From NCBI GenBank assembly GCA_964543475.1, contig CAZIYJ010000003.1:248001-312000 (forward strand): a DNA stretch of 64,000 bases. The letters are read 5' to 3'. Below the pieces are notes generated by a model. The model did not search any database. It saw nothing but the letters and a program-made list of their open reading frames with translations, and had not been told where the DNA came from. This DNA comes from JAYSYM01 sp964543475 (GTDB lineage Bacteria; Bdellovibrionota; Bdellovibrionia; Bdellovibrionales; JAMPXM01). The translations under genes and the position numbers were made by a program. Positions 15,965 to 23,292 of the stretch are shown here, one piece after another; positions within the stretch are counted from its first letter, which is position 1, and each line of letters starts with the position of its first letter.

Positions 15965-17118
15965 GACAGCTCTCTTTTTAATGTTTCAATTGCGTCTTTG
16001 AGCTGGGAGTCTGAAACTGTTTTGGGCTTCTGTTCATTCAAAGCGCGAGCAATACTTTCAAAACAAATGATCATCTCTTCGTTAGAGATGTAGCCCATGT
16101 GACCTATGCGAAGAATCTTTCCTTTGAGCTGATCTTGTCCGCCCATAAGAGTTACTCCGTACTTTGATTCAATGCTTGCTCTTAACTTTTGCCCGTCGAT
16201 TCCTTCGGGTAATACAAGAGCTGTGAGTGAAGTGCTTGGGTTTTTTGCAAAACTTGCGAGCCCCATCGCATGACCTGCTTCACGAGTTGCTTTTGCTAGT
16301 GATCCAATTCGGTTATATAAAAATTCTGTGCCTCGTTTTTCAACCCACTGAAGAATGACATCAAGTGCTTTGATATGAGCGACGGCTGTGGAATAATAAG
16401 ATTCGCCCTTATCGTTAGCGTCTTTTTCTTTTCGAAGGTCGAAATAATATCTCGGCAAATTCGCAGTTTGTGCTCGCACCCAAGCTCTTTGCGATAAAGC
16501 GATAAAAGAAATTCCGGTCGGAAGCATGAACGCTTTTTGAGAGCCCGCAATTAAAACGTCGATTCCGATTTCGTCCATCGGAAGTGGCAGTGCTCCCACG
16601 GCTGTGATTCCGTCGACGATTAAAAGCGCGTCTGTCTTTGAAGTCATATTGGCGATTGCGGCGATCGGATGAAGAACTCCGGTCGAAGTTTCGCAAGCTT
16701 GAGTCAAAACTGCCCGAATTGATTTGTTCGAAGAAAGAAATTTTTCAACTTCACGCGGATCAACGGATTCGCCCCACTTTACATTAAGGCGATGAACTTT
16801 TAAGCCAAATGTTTCAGCCATGTCTGCCCAGCGTTCACCAAATTTGCCAGACACAATCGAAAGCACTTCGTCTCCGCGACTAAGCGTGTTCACCAGAGCA
16901 GACTCCATCGCGCCACTTCCGGTCGAAGTGTGAATGAAAACTGGCTGATTCGTTCCAAAGACGGTCTTTAAATTTTGGCGAACTCGAGTAAATACTTTCT
17001 CGAAGTTAGGAGTTCGATGATGTTCCATTGGCTGTGCCAGAATTTCTAGCACTTCTGGCGGAACAGGAACGGGCCCAGGCGTGAGTAATATCGAAGCCTT
17101 AAACGTATTAGGAGACAT
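15961..17118 (-). CDS. Class V aminotransferase (serine/alanine-glyoxylate type)
   Basis: PLP-dependent aminotransferase, 385 aa from the ATG at 17118. A longer frame from 17208 adds 30 atypical residues and would run back through the lptE start, so the shorter start is preferred although its ribosome site is weak. The N-terminus LLTPGPVPVPPEVLEILAQP is the class signature. TSTGSGAMESAL, the PLP-Asp region VDGITAVGALPLPMDEIGID, and the Schiff-base lysine in AGSQKAFMLP (about residue 198) are clear. The C-terminus KGKILRIGHMG is typical. It forms a coupled pair with the downstream dehydrogenase, consistent with interconversion of serine, hydroxypyruvate and glyoxylate, or with phosphoserine formation. 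Confidence 0.9.
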   Translation of the reverse strand: MSPNTFKASILLTPGPVPVPPEVLEILAQPMEHHRTPNFEKVFTRVRQNLKTVFGTNQPVFIHTSTGSGAMESALVNTLSRGDEVLSIVSGKFGERWADMAETFGLKVHRLNVKWGESVDPREVEKFLSSNKSIRAVLTQACETSTGVLHPIAAIANMTSKTDALLIVDGITAVGALPLPMDEIGIDVLIAGSQKAFMLPTGISFIALSQRAWVRAQTANLPRYYFDLRKEKDANDKGESYYSTAVAHIKALDVILQWVEKRGTEFLYNRIGSLAKATREAGHAMGLASFAKNPSTSLTALVLPEGIDGQKLRASIESKYGVTLMGGQDQLKGKILRIGHMGYISNEEMIICFESIARALNEQKPKTVSDSQLKDAIETLKRELS

Positions 17119-17176
17119 GCTCTCGAAGGTACCAACCTCGGCTTGAAAAAGGAAGCCTCTAAAGCTACGGTAGGCT

Positions 17177-17758
17177 GTGTTGAAAACCAAGCTTATCTCA
17201 TCCATCATTTACGGCATTATTTTGAGTAGCCTACTGAGTAGCTGTGCCTACCATCTCGGTGTGCGTGATCGCAAATTTCCGGGTGGCTATGAGTACGTAG
17301 CAGTTCCGGTTTTCAAAAATCTCACACAAGAGACCGGCACCGAAGTTTACTTTACCAATGCGTTGGTTACTGAGCTTGAGCGATCAAACGTTGTGACAGT
17401 TGCCGATCAGTCAGCGGCGCAAGTGACTATCGAAGGAACAATTAAATCGATCACCTACACTCCATCGTCTCAAACTCGCGCGGCCGATGCGCGATACTTG
17501 CCCGAGGGAACAGTTCTCACGACTGAATATTACGTCAATGTCGATGTTGGCCTCGTTGCAAAACGAAACTCAGATCAGAAGATCGTTTGGACGAGCGAGT
17601 TTCAATCTCGTCGATCATACACGGCTCCGCGAATTGGTATTCGTTCTTTGAATTCAGCGAATGCACTTTACAACCACAGCGCTCGATACCAAAACGTGCA
17701 GGCGATAGCGTCTGACATGATGACTGAGGCGCACGATCGTCTGACGGAGAATTTTTAA
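17177..17758 (+). CDS. lptE: LptE-like LPS-assembly lipoprotein
   Basis: Outer-membrane lipoprotein expected to plug the LptD barrel during LPS insertion. The 193-aa protein starts at GTG 17177 with a lipoprotein signal ending in LSSCAYHLG (lipobox LLSS-C near residue 23). The body has FKNLTQETGTEVYFTNALVTELERS, typical of the LptE/RlpB family, followed by a beta-rich part. It ends one base before holA. The lptE-holA order is widespread in Gram-negative genomes and supports both calls. It diverges from the aminotransferase gene with about 60 bases between. Confidence 0.85.
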   Translation: MLKTKLISSIIYGIILSSLLSSCAYHLGVRDRKFPGGYEYVAVPVFKNLTQETGTEVYFTNALVTELERSNVVTVADQSAAQVTIEGTIKSITYTPSSQTRAADARYLPEGTVLTTEYYVNVDVGLVAKRNSDQKIVWTSEFQSRRSYTAPRIGIRSLNSANALYNHSARYQNVQAIASDMMTEAHDRLTENF

Positions 17759-18727
17759 ATGGCGTCAGTTGATCCAAAGTTCGAACGCCTTTATTTCTTG
17801 TACGGTGATGAACAGTTCCTTATCGATGAAGCACTAAAGAATCTGCAAGACGCAGTTCTTGGCGACAGCATTCGTGATTTTAATTTAAATGTGTTCTACG
17901 GCGGTGATGCGGCTGCTGAGACCATTCGAGATGCGATCGAAACTCTTCCGATGATGGCGCCAAATCGCCTTGTCGTTATTAAAGAAGCGCAAGAGCTCAG
18001 TGAAAAAGAGTGGACGGCGCTTGAGCCGATCATCGATTCTCCCGTAGATTCGACTGTTGTCATTTGTGTTGCGACGAAAGTTGATAAAAGAAAAAAGTAT
18101 ATTAAGCGCTTCCAAGAAAAGGGAAGTGTGATTGAGTACAAGCGCCCTTATGACAATCAAGTTCCCGAATGGATTGTCAATATTAGTAAGCGCCACAACT
18201 TAAAACTCTCTCAAGAAGTCATCGGCGTGATCCATCAAATTGTCGGATCAAATTTGACTGATGTAAATAGCGAGCTTTTAAAGCTGTCGCAATTCTTAGG
18301 CGAGAAAAATACTCCGACAGTTGAAGATGTTTTAAGTGTCATGTCTCGCGCTCGCGTTGATACCGTTTTCGATCTAACAGATGCAATCGGGAATAACGAC
18401 CGCGCTCGCGCACTTGATTGTCTCGTAAATCTTTTAGATCACGGCCAAAATGAAGTTGGCGTTTTAGCTTTGATCAGCCGTCACATGAGAATTCTTAAGA
18501 CGGTAAGAGAAGGGCAGCGTGAAGGCTTGCAGGGTGCGAAACTAAGTGCACGCGCCGGCGTTTCACCTTACTTCATGAAGCAGTATCTCGAGCAAGCTCG
18601 GCACTGGTCAGACGCGAAAATCGAACAAACGTTCGGCGCTCTTCTCGACACTGACCGCGCATTAAAATCATCACCTGTCTCGTCGCACATTTGGCTCGAG
18701 AACTTCATCGTCCGCACCTGTAGCTAA
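17759..18727 (+). CDS. holA: DNA polymerase III delta subunit
   Basis: Clamp-loader subunit that opens the beta sliding clamp. Its 322 aa is normal for HolA. Features: N-terminal YFLYGDEQFLIDEALKNL (pseudo-P-loop AAA fold); ETLPMMAPNRLVVIKEA; KRPYDNQVPEWIVN; and the C-terminal collar domain with LLDTDRALKSS. It starts right after the lptE stop and ends before a non-coding stretch, so lptE-holA is one unit. No anomalies are seen. Confidence 0.93.
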   Translation: MASVDPKFERLYFLYGDEQFLIDEALKNLQDAVLGDSIRDFNLNVFYGGDAAAETIRDAIETLPMMAPNRLVVIKEAQELSEKEWTALEPIIDSPVDSTVVICVATKVDKRKKYIKRFQEKGSVIEYKRPYDNQVPEWIVNISKRHNLKLSQEVIGVIHQIVGSNLTDVNSELLKLSQFLGEKNTPTVEDVLSVMSRARVDTVFDLTDAIGNNDRARALDCLVNLLDHGQNEVGVLALISRHMRILKTVREGQREGLQGAKLSARAGVSPYFMKQYLEQARHWSDAKIEQTFGALLDTDRALKSSPVSSHIWLENFIVRTCS

Positions 18728-18979
18728 AACTAAGGGTGCTGCACCCTGGTTACACTTTATCTGACTGTTTCAAACCGATGTATAATTCTGATCAGTCTCT
18801 GGACCACAACGATTTGATTTGTGATCACTCTCCCTGATTCCTTAAGGTATTAAGCTTCCGTTGGATAGCGTTCGCCTCCGGTTATATGCCAATAACACTA
18901 AGAAGCTTTTGCCGTAAACGAACTTGCGATACTCACAAAGACGAAGCAAGTGAATTGAAATAAAGAACAGGAAGAAATT
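18728..18979 (+). other. Non-coding stretch with promoter-like TATAAT and possible long leader
   Basis: No gene is seen in these 252 bases. TATAAT at 18781-18786 is a perfect -10 box without a convincing -35, and would give a leader of about 190 bases before the ATG at 18980. Inside it, AAGCTTC near 18852 and GAAGCTT near 18901 could pair. GGGTGCTGCACCC near 18735 may be the holA terminator. A structured leader or small RNA is possible but not recognised. Confidence 0.35.
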
Positions 18980-19858
18980 ATGAGAAATGTTGTAGAGAGA
19001 TTTTCTCTCAAAAATCTGAAAAACCAAGCCAGTGTTCCGAAAGGTAAATCTAGTATCGCTCTCTTTGTCGCTTTGGCGGCGGTACTATCTATTAGCGAAA
19101 CGTCTTTTGCTTTTGAGAGCAAACTTAAATTATGCCGGCCAATTGAAAACTGCGAAGTTAAGTTCATTGCCCAAGAAGGTAATTATGGTTTGTTCGCAGT
19201 CAAAGCACCGGAGCCCCAATTCGAGGGCGGCCCAGGTCTCGAGTTTGCGGTCGGCGAGTTAGTGGATCTTAGGACTGACAAATCAGTTTTTATCTTCAAT
19301 CGTCAACCTGACTATGCAGGCTGCGAAGACATAGGGACCGGAATCGGGGGACATGGCTCGTCGGTAGGTCCTTGCGTGCCAGGAGGAACTGATGTTTTTG
19401 GAGGAGGCTTTATTAAATCGCCTTCTGGACAAATACTTTTTAATTTCGCTCCAAGCGGCAGTTACTTCGATCTTTGCTTTAATGAATACACAGCGCTGAA
19501 CTTTGATAGAAAGAAAGCTACTGAGCCACTTGTCTCTTACCCAGCGAAATACGACCCGTTGCCAGTAATTTCCCAAACAACAGATTCGTTTACTTTTAAG
19601 TCTGTTGGAAATTCAGTTTTGAGAACCATCAAAGTTGGAGAAACTATTCTTAAAATTGATACTCTTCGATACATTCCGATCTATGTCGGTGGGCCCTACA
19701 GGGAAGGTATCTCTGGTGAACAACTGCCAGTCAAAAGAGTAAAAACAACCAAAGGCTATCGCTACTACTTGGTCAGAGGAACTCAGCCAATAAAAGAATA
19801 CTTCCTGCGACTAGACGGAATTTTTGACGAAAATCCGGTTAAGCAATGTAGTAATTAG
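18980..19858 (+). CDS. Secreted protein of unknown function
   Basis: A 292-aa exported protein. The ATG follows a good AGGAAG. The n-region is long (about 25 residues, basic), then a hydrophobic core (SSIALFVALAAVLSI) and a likely signal-peptidase site after TSFAFES. The mature chain has five or six cysteines (CRPIENC near the start, GCED, PCVPGG, DLCFNE and a C-terminal QCSN) and glycine-rich segments, suggesting a disulfide-bonded extracytoplasmic protein. Beta-strand character dominates. It stands alone between holA and a PilZ gene. No family is recognised. Confidence 0.75.
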   Translation: MRNVVERFSLKNLKNQASVPKGKSSIALFVALAAVLSISETSFAFESKLKLCRPIENCEVKFIAQEGNYGLFAVKAPEPQFEGGPGLEFAVGELVDLRTDKSVFIFNRQPDYAGCEDIGTGIGGHGSSVGPCVPGGTDVFGGGFIKSPSGQILFNFAPSGSYFDLCFNEYTALNFDRKKATEPLVSYPAKYDPLPVISQTTDSFTFKSVGNSVLRTIKVGETILKIDTLRYIPIYVGGPYREGISGEQLPVKRVKTTKGYRYYLVRGTQPIKEYFLRLDGIFDENPVKQCSN

Positions 19859-19951
19859 ATTTTCCCGAAATTATGGGAAGCCCGGCGAAGCTGGTCTTCC
19901 GTCCAGTGCACACATAAGTTTCAATTCTTGCTGTCTTCTTCCGATACGTAA

Positions 19952-20341
19952 TTGATGGAAGCAAAGCAAATTCACTCACTCGAGAATCGTAGAAGTCCAC
20001 GTCGCGTGTTTCGCAGACCAGTGGGAATTCTTGTTCACGGTGATTATCAAGTTTGTAAAGCATTGCAGCTTGGTGAGGGTGGAATGATGGCGATCATTGA
20101 TGCCGATATTGCTTCGGGAACATCTGTCGTCGCTACAGTATTTATACCTGGTGGCGGGTATGCGCTTGTCCAAGCCGTGGTTTTGTACCGTGTCGATAGC
20201 GGCGAGGGAAAAGCCTACGGACTGAAGTTTGAAAATGTGCCGATTGCACAGAAGCGATTTATTCGAAATTACGTTTCAGCAAAGACTCAAAAAGAAGCTG
20301 AAGAAGAATTACTCCAGCCTGATTATTTCAAAGCGAACTAA
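19952..20341 (+). CDS. PilZ-domain protein (possible c-di-GMP receptor)
   Basis: Cytoplasmic protein of about 129 aa consisting of one PilZ domain. The start is TTG 19952 or the adjacent ATG 19955. The RxxxR element is read as RRSPRRVFRRPV (about 13-24). The second motif, normally D/N-x-S-x-x-G, is LGEGGM near residue 45, so the Asp/Ser are replaced and c-di-GMP binding may be weak or absent. The rest is a beta-barrel ending in a helix. It stands alone and ends at a strong bidirectional terminator. A degenerate second motif means it could be a protein adaptor instead of a nucleotide receptor. Confidence 0.8.
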   Translation: MMEAKQIHSLENRRSPRRVFRRPVGILVHGDYQVCKALQLGEGGMMAIIDADIASGTSVVATVFIPGGGYALVQAVVLYRVDSGEGKAYGLKFENVPIAQKRFIRNYVSAKTQKEAEEELLQPDYFKAN

Positions 20342-20362
20342 GTTCGAGAAACCTTTAGACAT

Positions 20363-20399
20363 AAAAAAAGCAGCAGGCCTTTTGAGCCGCTGCTTTTTT
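20363..20399. terminator. Bidirectional intrinsic terminator
   Basis: AAAAAAGCAGC then GGC pairs with GCC then GCTGCTTTTTT (one bulged A), flanked by A-run and T-run, so it can act in both directions. It separates the plus-strand PilZ gene from the convergent rpsT gene. Confidence 0.9.
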
Positions 20400-20421
20400 A
20401 TTTTCGAGAATCTAATTTAAC

Positions 20422-20691
20422 TTACTTAGAAGCTAAACGAGAAACGTGCGCTGAAAGTTGAGCGATTTTGCGTGAAGCTTGTTGAGCTTTGATTACGCCT
20501 TTAGTTGCCGCTTTAGAAGCTTTGCTCATGTAAAGTTTCAAAACATCTTGAGCTGTTTTTTTGTCGCCAGCAGCAAGTGCAGTTCTGAGCTTCTTCTCAG
20601 TCGTGCGAACTGTTCCAAGAGCAGTTTTGTTGCGAGCTTGACGTTTAACTGACTGGCGAGCGCGTTTTTCAGCGGACTTATGAGTTGCCAA
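20422..20691 (-). CDS. rpsT: 30S ribosomal protein S20
   Basis: Small-subunit ribosomal protein that binds 16S rRNA. The 89-aa sequence begins ATHKSAEKRARQS and is Lys/Arg/Ala-rich and helical throughout, as is typical for S20. The start codon is TTG, preceded by a strong GGAGG about 8 bases upstream; rpsT uses TTG in E. coli as well, where it matters for autoregulation. It is monocistronic, with a bidirectional terminator just downstream and murJ divergent upstream. Confidence 0.97.
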   Translation of the reverse strand: MATHKSAEKRARQSVKRQARNKTALGTVRTTEKKLRTALAAGDKKTAQDVLKLYMSKASKAATKGVIKAQQASRKIAQLSAHVSRLASK

Positions 20692-20813
20692 GTGAGAACC
20701 TCCGAATTACTTTTTTAATAGCAAAGACGAATGGTTACCACGGGGTGGTAGGGGACGCAAGCAGAGTGTAAAAGCGCCATAGCGATTTAAACACAGATAG
20801 AGCAAAAGGGCCC

Positions 20814-22373
20814 ATGGTAGATCAAAAGCGCGGTTCAACATTCGTAGCCTCAGCAGCCAAAATAGCGCTCGGAACAGGCTTAAGCCGGCTGCTTGGCCTC
20901 CTTCGGGATATGCTCATTGCCCGTTATTTTGTTCCCGAGACTCGCGATGCCTTTGTCGTCGCGTTCAGAATCCCTAATTTCTTTCGCCGGATTTTTGCAG
21001 AAGGTGCCATCACAGTTAGTTTTACGCCTGTGTTTGTTCAAAGTTTGCCAGATAAAGGTAAAGCTAAGGACTTATGGAGCTCTGTATTTACGGTTGTGGC
21101 TTCGATCGCGGTATTACTGAGTGCGGTTTTCATTGCGTTTATGCCCGACATCTTGCGTGTTTTGCTTCCCGGTGCGGCTTACGTTTCAGTCCCCGGAAAA
21201 TTTGATGCGACAGTTTTCTTAGCTCGCATCGTGATTTTATCGGTCGTTTCGTTTGCGATTTTTGCGTACATGACCGCAGTACTGGCTTCTTTGCGACGAT
21301 TTTTGCTCGCAGCCCTCGCTCCATGCTTATTGAATATTGTTGCCGTTCTCGTTGCTTGGTTCAGGCCGCCATGGGGGCCACAAGAATCTATCTTGGCTTG
21401 GGCTTTGGTAGCCGGAAGCGTGCTTCAAGTTTTAGTTTTGCTTCCCGCACTTTGGAAGGAAGGCTTTCTTCCTTCGGTTCGCTTCAAAGTTGATGATGAT
21501 GTTTGGCGCGTTCTGGGCGGAGTATTGCCGGGAGTTTTAGGCGTCGGCCTTATGCAGCTTACGATGGTGGCAAATATTTATTTTGCCAGTTATTTGCCGC
21601 AAGGCTCGCATACCTATTTGTATTTAGCGGACCGTCTGCTCGAATTACCGCTGGCTCTTTTTGTAATCAGTGTTGGTAGTGCGCTGTTACCTGAAATTTC
21701 TGCGCATTGGGCGGCTGGACGAAAGCGAGAGTTGAGCGATGCAGTCAACTCTGCCGTTCGCCTAATTGCTTCGTTAGCATTGCCCGCAGCACTGGGTCTG
21801 TTTTTAATGGCTCAGCCAATTTGCGAAGTACTCTTTGTGGGTCGACAGTTCTCAGTCGCAGATGCAACTCAGACAGCGTCGGTTTTGCGAATTTGTACTC
21901 TTACGCTGTTGAGTGTTTCGGCTGTTCGAGTGCTGTCTCAAGGTTTTTATGCAGTCGGAACTGTTTGGTTCCCTGTCTTAGCTGCGGTAATTTCTTTTAT
22001 CGCGCATCTGATTTTTTCTTACTCTTTCGTGAGCGCCTTCGGTCTCGACGGTTTAGCAATGGCGACGTCTGCTAGCTCTCTCGTAAATTTAACTTTGTTA
22101 TTTATTGCCTATCAAAAATGGATTGCGAAAATCGATTTTAAGCAGCTCGGCCGCACGCTCATTCGATGTGCGCCAGCATTCGCCTTTTTGTTTTTGTGGG
22201 TCGCACTGTACGAAAACTATTTTCAATTCTGGTCGAACCCATACTTTAAACGAAGCATGGTCATCATAACGACAGTCGCCACTGGTGGCGCTGGCTACGT
22301 CTTGATCGCTGGCTTCTTCGGCGCCCCCGAGCTTCGCCACTTACTCCTTCGACTAAAAGCAAAGCTGTCTTGA
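20814..22373 (+). CDS. murJ: Lipid II flippase MurJ
   Basis: Inner-membrane flippase moving lipid II across the membrane for peptidoglycan synthesis. It is 519 aa with about 14 TM helices (MOP superfamily). Typical features are the N-terminal GLSRLLGLLRDMLIARYF, then FRIPNFFRRIFAEGAITVSFTPVF with the conserved basic residues of the first half, and LYLADRLLELPLALFVIS in the middle. It diverges from rpsT, a common arrangement, and converges on mazG with only 27 bases between. No anomaly is seen. Confidence 0.95.
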   Translation: MVDQKRGSTFVASAAKIALGTGLSRLLGLLRDMLIARYFVPETRDAFVVAFRIPNFFRRIFAEGAITVSFTPVFVQSLPDKGKAKDLWSSVFTVVASIAVLLSAVFIAFMPDILRVLLPGAAYVSVPGKFDATVFLARIVILSVVSFAIFAYMTAVLASLRRFLLAALAPCLLNIVAVLVAWFRPPWGPQESILAWALVAGSVLQVLVLLPALWKEGFLPSVRFKVDDDVWRVLGGVLPGVLGVGLMQLTMVANIYFASYLPQGSHTYLYLADRLLELPLALFVISVGSALLPEISAHWAAGRKRELSDAVNSAVRLIASLALPAALGLFLMAQPICEVLFVGRQFSVADATQTASVLRICTLTLLSVSAVRVLSQGFYAVGTVWFPVLAAVISFIAHLIFSYSFVSAFGLDGLAMATSASSLVNLTLLFIAYQKWIAKIDFKQLGRTLIRCAPAFAFLFLWVALYENYFQFWSNPYFKRSMVIITTVATGGAGYVLIAGFFGAPELRHLLLRLKAKLS

Positions 22374-22400
22374 CGCACCCTTGCTACACTCTGGTAGCAG

Positions 22401-23195
22401 CTACCCCAGGGCGATTTTGACTTGCTTCCATAGAGATTCGAGTTCGTCGCTCGAAAGGTTCGAGAAGTTTTTTCCTTGTGCTTCGGCGATCTCTTTCATT
22501 TTGAAAAAGCGTTTCTCGAAGCGATTGTTTGCAACACGTAGGGCTTGTTCGGGTTCGATTTTTAGGTGGCGAGCGACTTGAGCTACCGAAAATAAAATGT
22601 CGCCGAGCTCATGCTCTTTTTCTTTAGCTTTGCCTGAGCGAATGGCATCTTTGAGCTCAGCAATTTCTTCTTCTACTTTCATCAAGACTTGCTCGGCGTT
22701 CTCCCAATCGAAACGGAAGCCTTTCGTTTTCGTTCCTATTTTAGAAGAGCGAGTAAGGGCGGGAAGGTTTTTTGGAATATCAAAGGCCTCAACTTTTGTT
22801 TTCGCTGACTTTTCGACTTCTTTAATTTTTTTCCAGTTCGCCCAAACGTCGTCGATACCGGCGACGGCAACATCACTGAAAACGTGTGGGTGTCTGCGTA
22901 CCATTTTCTCGTTGAGCGTTGCGATGACATCGTAAATGTCGAACCGATTCTCTTGGCGAGCGATCTCCGAGTGAAGAACAACTTGCAGCAGTACGTCGCC
23001 TAGTTCAGACATGATTTCGGCTTGATCGCCAGCTTCAATAGCCTCGGCAAGCTCAAAGGCCTCTTCGATAGCGTAGGGAACAAGAGTGCGATGGGTCTGT
23101 TCTTTATCCCAGGGGCAGCCGTCTGGTCCTCTTAATGCCTTCATGACTTCGAGCAATGAAGTGAACGCTTTCAAATCTGTTGGAGGCTTAACCAT
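22401..23195 (-). CDS. mazG: Nucleoside triphosphate pyrophosphohydrolase MazG
   Basis: Hydrolyses (d)NTPs to monophosphates and pyrophosphate, a housecleaning and stress enzyme. The 264-aa protein starts at the ATG at 23195, preceded by GGAAGG five bases upstream; the longer frame to 23336 is rejected because it would overlap the divergent gene start. Two MazG repeats are present: LRGPDGCPWDKEQTHRTL with EEAFELAEAI and ELGDVLLQ (metal-binding EExxE-x12-ExxD type) in the first, and a second with EEEIAELKDAI and ELGDILFSVAQ. It is convergent with murJ. Confidence 0.94.
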   Translation of the reverse strand: MVKPPTDLKAFTSLLEVMKALRGPDGCPWDKEQTHRTLVPYAIEEAFELAEAIEAGDQAEIMSELGDVLLQVVLHSEIARQENRFDIYDVIATLNEKMVRRHPHVFSDVAVAGIDDVWANWKKIKEVEKSAKTKVEAFDIPKNLPALTRSSKIGTKTKGFRFDWENAEQVLMKVEEEIAELKDAIRSGKAKEKEHELGDILFSVAQVARHLKIEPEQALRVANNRFEKRFFKMKEIAEAQGKNFSNLSSDELESLWKQVKIALG

Positions 23196-23292
23196 ATACC
23201 CTTCCTTCGTCGAGCTAGTCCTAATGACTGAACACAAAATCCTTAACATGGATTCAACTTCTTTTCGTGTTCTTTTCAAGTAAAGAGCCAGT

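Noticed and set aside
17119..17208. Longer N-terminus for the class V aminotransferase
   Set aside because: The extra 30 residues are atypical and run through the start of the divergent lptE gene.
22374..22400. Terminator between murJ and mazG
   Set aside because: Only a 5-bp stem (GCTAC/GTAGC) without T-run; too weak to list.
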